NCBI GenBank assembly: GCA_964370675.1
Contig: CAYJKC010000006.1
Location: forward strand, 1 to 64,000
Reading direction: 5' to 3'
From: CAYJAD01 sp964370675
Lineage (GTDB): Bacteria > Desulfobacterota > Desulfovibrionia > Desulfovibrionales > Desulfovibrionaceae
DNA length: 64,000 bases
Positions 8,844-15,104 of this stretch are shown in pieces. The position numbers and the translations under genes were made by a program. A model generated the notes under the pieces. That model was not told the origin of the DNA. It did not search any database and saw only the letters and a program-made list of their open reading frames with translations. Position 1 is the first letter of the stretch, and each line of letters opens with the position of its first letter.

Positions 8844-9897
8844 AAAATATTCCTTTAACACAATGCTCAATGGAATAATGTTGAGCAGAGCTATTATATA
8901 TCAGTCGTCCTTTAATTTTACTAAGGCGGCGCAAAGGACTACCGCATGTGCATGGTCCTTGTAGGATGCTAGCCACATCACCGGTCCTATAACGAATGAG
9001 GGGCATGGCTTTGCGATTTAGAGTGGTTATGACAATTTCACCCTCTTGTCTATATTCCATTGGCTGTAATGTCTTAGGGTGAATAATTTCAACAAAGATA
9101 TCTAATTCGCGCAAATGATAACCATTTTTTGCCAAACACTGCACGCCACCACCATAACCTGCTTCGGTAATGCCGTAATGGTCTAATACCAAAAGGCCGT
9201 GCTGCTGTAAATGATGTTCTAAGCTTGGGTCTAAATGCTCGGCACTGGCAAGTATAGATTGCAAAGCTAGATTTGCCAAATTTTGTTGCTGCAAAATATT
9301 TGCTAAAATAGATAATTGTTTAGGTGATGCCACAATAGTGTGTGGATTATATTTAATTATTTCTTCGCTTAAGCTCTGTTTTGTGGTGCATGCTTCGCCA
9401 GCAAAAACTTCTATATTCTGTTTGGCAAGGGCTTGTTTTAAAAGCGCACTTACCCCATTGGGGCGCATAGCTCCTGGCCATAATACTAAGAGGCGCTGCC
9501 TTGGTTTTATAAGTTGTGACATACCGGTAGCAAAAAAATCCATGGTGGATTCAAGGTCTTCATGGCTAAAGGCTAAGCGTTTGGGTAGGGCAGTTGTTCC
9601 AGATGTTTGTAATGTAACCATTCGTACAACTTCACTTTGCGATACGCAAAGTAATTGCTCGGGTTTTTGTAGGTGCATTGCTGTTGTGAAGGGAAGTTTA
9701 TAAAAATCATTCTTGGTAAATTCTTCTAAGTTAAATGACTGCAATGCTTTAGCATAAAATGAACTATGCCTTTTAGCATGCTTAAGGCTTGAGAGTATGC
9801 GTTGCCATTGTTCCTTTTCAAGGGTTTCAAGAAAATTTGCCTTGGTCTTTAATTTTGCCATGAGCCATTGGTCTAAAATACATCTTTGCATAGTCAT
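8815..9897 (-). CDS. Lid-less PaaK-like adenylate-forming enzyme
   Basis: A 360-residue relative of phenylacetate-CoA ligase. The adenylation motif is present (QTSGTTALPKRLAFS near residue 112), with YGITEAGYGGG and RTGDVASI further on and the CTCGS hairpin seen in PaaK. After the KGR hinge only about 30 residues remain, whereas the true PaaK at 57216-58511 continues ~90 residues with a lid domain ending in its SCGKSKR motif. The protein therefore lacks the catalytic-lysine lid and may only adenylate or bind its acid. From memory it corresponds to the DVU_1553 family of AMP-dependent CoA ligases. No clear ribosome-binding site was found for the ATG. Confidence 0.78.
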   Translation of the reverse strand: MTMQRCILDQWLMAKLKTKANFLETLEKEQWQRILSSLKHAKRHSSFYAKALQSFNLEEFTKNDFYKLPFTTAMHLQKPEQLLCVSQSEVVRMVTLQTSGTTALPKRLAFSHEDLESTMDFFATGMSQLIKPRQRLLVLWPGAMRPNGVSALLKQALAKQNIEVFAGEACTTKQSLSEEIIKYNPHTIVASPKQLSILANILQQQNLANLALQSILASAEHLDPSLEHHLQQHGLLVLDHYGITEAGYGGGVQCLAKNGYHLRELDIFVEIIHPKTLQPMEYRQEGEIVITTLNRKAMPLIRYRTGDVASILQGPCTCGSPLRRLSKIKGRLIYNSSAQHYSIEHCVKGIFYERSTKLTL

Positions 9898-9915
9898 TTT
9901 TGTGTTTAGCTAATA

Positions 9916-11250
9916 TTATGCTTTGCGATATAATGCAAAGTTTGTTTCAGAAGTGAGATTATAAGCACAAAAAGGTATAAGGTGATCGTCTTCGCTAATT
10001 ATATGTATGTGGCATTGGCGTAAACGCTCCAAATCAATATTATAAACATCTTGAAACGCCATGCCTGAAATGGTGAAGCGATGCTGTAATTCATTTATTG
10101 CTGTATTAAAATCATTTTCTGGTGAGTGCTTGCTAGGTAATGCTCCCCAATGCTTTGCCACAAATTCTTGTGCCTTTTTAGCAGGTATGGCATTAGTGCA
10201 GCAATTAGTATTGATATTGGTTGGCACAAGATTTTCCTGCTTGCGTGTATAAACGGCATTAAATGAGCATAACGCATGTTCTGACTTTGGCGCAGTGAAA
10301 TGCTTTGCTTTAAGCATACCATGGGTTTGCACTTCAAGCTCATATAAAATCTCAGGAATAGTCATGCGTGGAGCATGATCACCCAGCCAAGGATAACGCC
10401 CAAAGGAGCTAACAGGTTGAATATGCACACCGCGCACTAATGGTCCATCTTTTAGAGCTTGTGTTATGATATTACCAAGTGATTTATGATTAATACCTTT
10501 AATAATAGTACAAACCAATACTACAGGTAATTGCGCAGCTAAGCAATTTGCTAAGGCTTTTTCTTTAATGTCAGCGCAAGCTTTGCCGCGAATTTTTATA
10601 TAGCTTTCATCACACACATCATCCCATTGTAAATATACCAAGTTTAAGCCAGCATTTTTAAGTTTTTGTGCATAGTTATATTCTGTACTGAGGCGTATGC
10701 CATTAGTATTAAGCTGCACAAATGAAAATCCTGTATTATTAACAAGTTGAATAATATCTTCTAAATCATCTCGAATAGTTGGTTCTCCACCAGAAATTTG
10801 CACATTAACATTACCTGCATGTTGTAATAGTTGTTGTAAACTCGTGCTAATTTTTGCTAAATCACAATCTTTTGCATTATCATCATGTGTATTGTGTGAT
10901 GTGGCATAGCATATAGGGCATTGCAAATTACAACGCTTGGTCACCTCTAAAAGTGCACAACAAGTGTGTGAAGTATGTTTAGGGCAAAGTCCGCAATCAT
11001 AGGGGCAACCTTTATCTTGAGCGGTATGAGGAAGGTTAACATAATGCGGTATGGACTTAGAATACCATTCATTAAAGTGAGGAACATTTAATAAATTAAC
11101 CCAGATGGGGGTAGAAAAAGAACCATGTTCAGAACAAACTTTTTTCAAATATACCCATTCTTGCTCAGCAATGATTTCTTGAACATAATGCGCGTCGATA
11201 ACCTTTAGGCATTGAGGGCAAAGGCTTTGCGTTTTACGCAAAAAACTCAT
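9916..11250 (-). CDS. trsS: Radical SAM protein, TrsS / COG1964-like
   Basis: A 444-residue radical SAM enzyme. The cluster-binding CNLQCPIC is at C107, C111 and C114, followed by the SAM motif ISGGEPT. The N-terminus carries a zinc-ribbon-like region (C11, C14, C39 with the SEHG element) and GCPYDCGLCPKH at 81-92, the layout I associate with COG1964 enzymes such as tetraether synthases. More Cys follow at 97-98 and in the C-terminal third. It overlaps the C-GCAxxG-C-C gene by ATGA. From memory, D. vulgaris relatives are called TrsS and some members are selenoproteins; here the frame is continuous with cysteines and has no internal TGA. Substrate unknown. Confidence 0.8.
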   Translation of the reverse strand: MSFLRKTQSLCPQCLKVIDAHYVQEIIAEQEWVYLKKVCSEHGSFSTPIWVNLLNVPHFNEWYSKSIPHYVNLPHTAQDKGCPYDCGLCPKHTSHTCCALLEVTKRCNLQCPICYATSHNTHDDNAKDCDLAKISTSLQQLLQHAGNVNVQISGGEPTIRDDLEDIIQLVNNTGFSFVQLNTNGIRLSTEYNYAQKLKNAGLNLVYLQWDDVCDESYIKIRGKACADIKEKALANCLAAQLPVVLVCTIIKGINHKSLGNIITQALKDGPLVRGVHIQPVSSFGRYPWLGDHAPRMTIPEILYELEVQTHGMLKAKHFTAPKSEHALCSFNAVYTRKQENLVPTNINTNCCTNAIPAKKAQEFVAKHWGALPSKHSPENDFNTAINELQHRFTISGMAFQDVYNIDLERLRQCHIHIISEDDHLIPFCAYNLTSETNFALYRKA

Positions 11251-11711
11251 GCTTTAAGCTCCATATCAACATTATAGTTCTCTAGTAATTCGAGAATTTT
11301 TTCCCAACAAATACCTAATAAATGACCGCAACGTATATGTTCATGCTCATTATTATTTACGCTGTCTTGTAGGATGTGGTTTAGATTTTCCACAACTTGA
11401 TGACAAAGACCATTGCTTTGTGAATATTCAATAAACCATTGGTGATATTCATGAACCATAGGTAATAGCCCTTGATGAGCTTGTTCGTCAGGGCTACCCT
11501 TGCCGGCAAAACATGCAAGCACGCAAGCTCCTCCTGTGAGCAAACCACAAGGACCCTCTGTGCCGCCAAGACCAAAACAAAGACCTTGCATGGAGCGTAT
11601 GAGTTGGGCATTTTCATGTCCTGCACCTTGTAAAACAAGTTGCATAAGTAGTTGACTACAACAATAGCCTTCTTTAATAAGTGGTAATAGTTCTAATAAA
11701 ATTGGGTTCAT
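11247..11711 (-). CDS. C-GCAxxG-C-C family protein (DVU_1555-like)
   Basis: A 154-residue protein with the conserved cysteine frame of C_GCAxxG_C_C proteins: GYCCSQ near residue 16, GPCGLLTGGAC near 54-64, and a late RCGHLLGICW. Such proteins are often predicted redox or metal-binding partners of oxidoreductases. The ATG giving MNPILLELL has AAGGAGAA seven bases upstream and overlaps the methyltransferase stop (ATGA), so it is preferred over an ATG 20 codons earlier. It lies between the methyltransferase and radical SAM genes with both junctions overlapping, so the three are very probably co-translated. Confidence 0.85.
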   Translation of the reverse strand: MNPILLELLPLIKEGYCCSQLLMQLVLQGAGHENAQLIRSMQGLCFGLGGTEGPCGLLTGGACVLACFAGKGSPDEQAHQGLLPMVHEYHQWFIEYSQSNGLCHQVVENLNHILQDSVNNNEHEHIRCGHLLGICWEKILELLENYNVDMELKA

Positions 11712-12322
11712 ACATTCTCCTTGGTGGCTATCCATAAACCATAACCATAAGCTTGCAGGTTGATGGAGCAAGGCTTTAAATTATGCCATAATAATTGTGC
11801 TGCAAAGTCTCTTAGGCTTTCTGAATGGTCTTCAAAGCATTCTAAATTCCACCCTGTATTTTGCAAGAGATTTTGCATTTCATCAAGGCTTAGAGCATCG
11901 TTTGCATGACCATTCTTATTATACATATCATTAATTATTAAATAAGACTTTTGGGTTTTGCCATAGCAAATGCGCCAAAACTCTTGTAATACCATTTGTT
12001 TTTGCTGCATAAGTGAAAACACACATTCACAAATAATAGCTCCAAAGCATTGATTTTGAAAAGGTAAATTTTCTGCTGTGGCAATAAGGTTTGGTAAAAA
12101 TAAAGAGTCAGCATACATAGTATTAGGTTTTTGCATATCGAGAGCGTATGATTCAAAGCCAAGCTCTTGCAAGAGCTTAGTGCTATGTCCTGCTCCTGAG
12201 CCTACATCTAAAACTCTTGAGCCAGTAGGTATGGCGCACAGTGAAAGAGCATGGTTTGTGAGTTTTAGGCCACCAGGATGCCAACAAAAGTTATTACTCT
12301 GTGGTGGCGTATGCAGAGGCAT
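11708..12322 (-). CDS. trsM: Class I SAM-dependent methyltransferase (TrsM-like)
   Basis: A 204-residue methyltransferase: SAM motif I VLDVGSGAGHSTK at about residues 38-50, the acidic strand end ALDMQ near 60, and the IICECVFSL strand corresponding to motif IV. The distal third is shorter than in most lipid or quinone methyltransferases. The substrate is not evident. The 71-residue zinc-ribbon gene ends six bases upstream and the C-GCAxxG-C-C gene overlaps its stop. Placement matches what I recall as trsM (DVU_1556 family); the assignment of the name rests on context. Confidence 0.8.
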   Translation of the reverse strand: MPLHTPPQSNNFCWHPGGLKLTNHALSLCAIPTGSRVLDVGSGAGHSTKLLQELGFESYALDMQKPNTMYADSLFLPNLIATAENLPFQNQCFGAIICECVFSLMQQKQMVLQEFWRICYGKTQKSYLIINDMYNKNGHANDALSLDEMQNLLQNTGWNLECFEDHSESLRDFAAQLLWHNLKPCSINLQAYGYGLWIATKENV

Positions 12323-12328
12323 AATAAA

Positions 12329-12544
12329 TTATTTATCCTCTAGCATGCGCTCTACCTCGAGCATTTTGCCTTCAGCCAAGCTTTTGGGTACTAAGGTTAG
12401 AGAACACTTAGGACATACTGGCAGTGAGGCAGCAAAGGCACTACCAAGGTAAAAGGCTTGAATATTTTGCTGCTCTAAAGGGCATTGGCATTTATGGCAA
12501 AACCATTGCCCTTGATCTGGATTATAGGTTGGTACACTATTCAT
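12329..12544 (-). CDS. Small two-CxxC zinc-ribbon/redox protein
   Basis: A 71-residue protein with two CxxC pairs (FCHKCQCP near 16-22 and VCPKCS near 43-48) spaced as in a zinc ribbon or rubredoxin-like metal site, followed by a charged helix. It sits between the dicluster protein and the methyltransferase with 6-15 base gaps. From memory it matches the DVU_1557-family redox protein of D. vulgaris. Whether it binds Zn or Fe cannot be told from sequence. Confidence 0.75.
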   Translation of the reverse strand: MNSVPTYNPDQGQWFCHKCQCPLEQQNIQAFYLGSAFAASLPVCPKCSLTLVPKSLAEGKMLEVERMLEDK

Positions 12545-12558
12545 AAAGATTCCTTTAA

Positions 12559-14940
12559 TTATGCCTTAACTGCATTAGGGTCAGTATTTGCAACATACAT
12601 GCGATGGGACCACGCATCATGCAAAACATATTTATTATCTTTGTCTTTAGCATAACGTACCCAAAAAGTTACCGCACCAGCACTCCATGCCCCCACATAA
12701 TGCCCGCTTTCTTTTTCAACAAACATGTGACCATGCTTTTCTATGCCAAGCACAGCTGCAGCCACATCTTGATGTAGAATGTGTTTTTGTTCAAGTTCTG
12801 ATAACAATTGAGAATCAATGTGCAAAAAACTATGACCATGCACAATATCCATGCTATTTAGGGGGAATATGGAAGGAGTATTATTTTCGCTAATGTTTGG
12901 TAGGATTGTTGCCGTAGCATATTTTTCAGTAATACTATTTACTAAATTGACTCTATTAACTCGCTTAGCTGATAAGCTTGGTGCTTTTGCATGAGTAGTA
13001 TGTGCAAGCCCTGCTTCTTCAATAAAGGGTAAAATATCGAGCATGTGTAAACAGTCTTTATCGCTGCTTATTAAACGATCACGACACATTATGCATGATG
13101 CAAGGGCGGTATGTTCCCCTAAATTTTGTGCAAGTTTTTGAGTTGCTTGTGCTGCAAGTTCTGGTTGTGCACACCAAACCAAACCACCGTAACCACAGCA
13201 ATGAGTTGTTTCCTTGGCATTATTTGCTTCAGTACATTGCACTCCACAATGAGCAGCCAAAAGTCTTGTGTTATCTTGCCATTTTTGATCATGCCTTGCT
13301 GCACAGGGGTCATGTATAGTGCAGGTTAAGTTTGTAATCTTTGATTTGATATGTTGACGTAATTCATAAAGTACTTCCCAAAGTGATACACATTTAATAT
13401 CTGTAAGCATGCTATTAAAAAAACTTTGGCAAGAGGCACATGCTAAAATTAATGTTGGTTTGCCTAATGTTTTCCATTGTTTATATAATAAATCAGCTTT
13501 ATTTTTAGCTAAATCTTTATGCCCTGCCCAAGTGGCAGGTGTGCCACAACAAGAAAGCATTAAACCTACACCTTGCTCCATATTTTTACATAAAAAATTA
13601 TAAATAACAGATATTTGCTTTCCGCGCGATGCTGTAAGCTGGCAACCTGGAAAAAAAGCAAATTTTGTATCTTTATTTTGTGCTGCACCCATAAATAAAG
13701 TGGCTGATGAACTTGTGGCAGCTTCTAAATCGTTTAAGGCAAAGGCATGCGCAGAAGCAGGCATATATTTGCGTGTGACCATATCTTCTCTTGCTTGTAA
13801 GCAAACCTCAGCCATAGAAAAACGCTCGGGGCATATTTCTGTACATTGCCCACAAAGCATACAGCCATTTACTAAGGAGTTGGCCCTACGCTCACCTTGC
13901 ACAATGGCGGCATTATTGTAAATTTGTCTTGTATATGAGCGAGGAAAGCTACCATATTTTTGTAAATATACGCATTCTTTAACACATTGCATGCATTGGC
14001 ATTGTATGCAGCGAGCAGCTTCGGCTTGGGCTTCATCCATTGAATAAGTGGAGGACGTAGGAATAATGGTTTCCACAATGCCCACACCTTTTAGTGATGT
14101 ATGTAGGGAGTCTTTCGTATTTTGACTTTCACGCCCCGCATCAACATTAATGCCTCCAAGAATGCGTTCAATACTAAGGGCTGCGCAACGACCTTGACCA
14201 GCTTGGGTAGATGTTGATGCATAAAAACTACCTGTAGGGCTTTGTTGTAGCATGCCTCCGGCGCAGATATTGTCTTGCAAATGTCCTGTGTCAAGTGTAG
14301 GCATTTGATTAAAGCTTGCAAAAAGGTCTGGTGCAGCATGGGCATCTATATAAAATGCATCATACTGATCATATAGGCTTGCAAAAAATTCTACGTCAAG
14401 TTTTGCTGCAATAAATTTTACATGCTGTTTTTCAAGGTTGGCACATTCTTCTTGTATGTTTTTTAATGTAATATTTGGAAATTGCTTAATAATAAAAGAA
14501 TAAACTTCTTTATTATCAACATTATCAGCATAATAAATAGTTACCGGCCAACTTTTTTTAGCTAGTTCAAACGCCACTACAAGCCCTGATAGACCATTAC
14601 CAAGTACTGCGGTTTTTTTATGTTTTGGAGGGCGTAAAAATCCCTTGCCTGCCTTTTGTGTATTATTTATGCATAAGCTTTCTAGGCTCTGTATGGCAAG
14701 GGAGCCTCCTAGGTCGCGCCTTAAACAATGACTTTCGCAAGGATGATCACAAATTTCTGCAAGTATGGAGGGTAGTGGCATATGCCGCTCCATAATTTTT
14801 CTAGCTTCATTTATGGAACCATCACTCATGCATGCCATAAAAGCGCGCACATCCATATGTAGTGGACAATGGCTTTGGCACTTTGGCATATGTTCTTGAG
14901 TGCAACGAGCTTCGGTGGCGTATAAACTTGCTTGATCCAT
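12559..14940 (-). CDS. Flavin / Fe-S dicluster oxidoreductase (DVU_1558-like)
   Basis: A 793-residue modular redox protein. In order: a GltD-like N-terminal Cys region (CQSHCP, then CDHPCESHC, residues ~20-75); a FAD/NAD-binding fold (VLGNGLSGLVVAFELAK near 112); a dicluster ferredoxin-like region (CIQCQCMQCVKEC and CMLCGQCTEICP, ~305-370); a CCG/HdrD-like domain (PGCQLTAS, SCCGTPATW, HDPCAARHD, HCCGYGG, ~430-610); and a ~150-residue C-terminal region I do not recognise. It probably passes electrons between a pyridine nucleotide or ferredoxin and a partner such as Mop. The start at MDQASLYATE has GGGAG nine bases upstream; a 33-codon longer reading has no such site. Confidence 0.82.
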   Translation of the reverse strand: MDQASLYATEARCTQEHMPKCQSHCPLHMDVRAFMACMSDGSINEARKIMERHMPLPSILAEICDHPCESHCLRRDLGGSLAIQSLESLCINNTQKAGKGFLRPPKHKKTAVLGNGLSGLVVAFELAKKSWPVTIYYADNVDNKEVYSFIIKQFPNITLKNIQEECANLEKQHVKFIAAKLDVEFFASLYDQYDAFYIDAHAAPDLFASFNQMPTLDTGHLQDNICAGGMLQQSPTGSFYASTSTQAGQGRCAALSIERILGGINVDAGRESQNTKDSLHTSLKGVGIVETIIPTSSTYSMDEAQAEAARCIQCQCMQCVKECVYLQKYGSFPRSYTRQIYNNAAIVQGERRANSLVNGCMLCGQCTEICPERFSMAEVCLQAREDMVTRKYMPASAHAFALNDLEAATSSSATLFMGAAQNKDTKFAFFPGCQLTASRGKQISVIYNFLCKNMEQGVGLMLSCCGTPATWAGHKDLAKNKADLLYKQWKTLGKPTLILACASCQSFFNSMLTDIKCVSLWEVLYELRQHIKSKITNLTCTIHDPCAARHDQKWQDNTRLLAAHCGVQCTEANNAKETTHCCGYGGLVWCAQPELAAQATQKLAQNLGEHTALASCIMCRDRLISSDKDCLHMLDILPFIEEAGLAHTTHAKAPSLSAKRVNRVNLVNSITEKYATATILPNISENNTPSIFPLNSMDIVHGHSFLHIDSQLLSELEQKHILHQDVAAAVLGIEKHGHMFVEKESGHYVGAWSAGAVTFWVRYAKDKDNKYVLHDAWSHRMYVANTDPNAVKA

Positions 14941-15024
14941 GAAGAACTCCCATAGCCTACAAAATGGTTTTTGAAAGCTTGAACCTTGGGTTGCAAATTT
15001 GATTTTAAGTAGACAATTTATAAA

Positions 15025-15053
15025 AGAGGTGTAAGACATAATCCTACACCTCT
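15025..15053 (-). terminator. Intrinsic terminator after mop
   Basis: Arms 15025-15033 (agaggtgta) and 15045-15053 (tacacctct) pair perfectly. Read on the minus strand the stem is followed by TTTTAT. It lies after mop and before the next minus-strand gene, so it probably reduces transcription into the downstream nine genes rather than ending the unit completely. Confidence 0.75.
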
Positions 15054-15104
15054 CAGATTAACGATAAATTCCCTTTCGGGAGTTTGTGCCCCTAAATAAC
15101 TATA

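Noticed and set aside
9338..9703. 121-codon plus-strand frame inside the ligase-like gene
   Set aside because: It is antisense to a well-supported adenylation domain; the same holds for other long antisense frames, such as those inside the nhc and lon genes.
9916..11250. Possible selenocysteine codon in the radical SAM gene
   Set aside because: The frame from ATG to TAA is open with Cys at the candidate positions and no internal TGA, and no SECIS-like element is needed.
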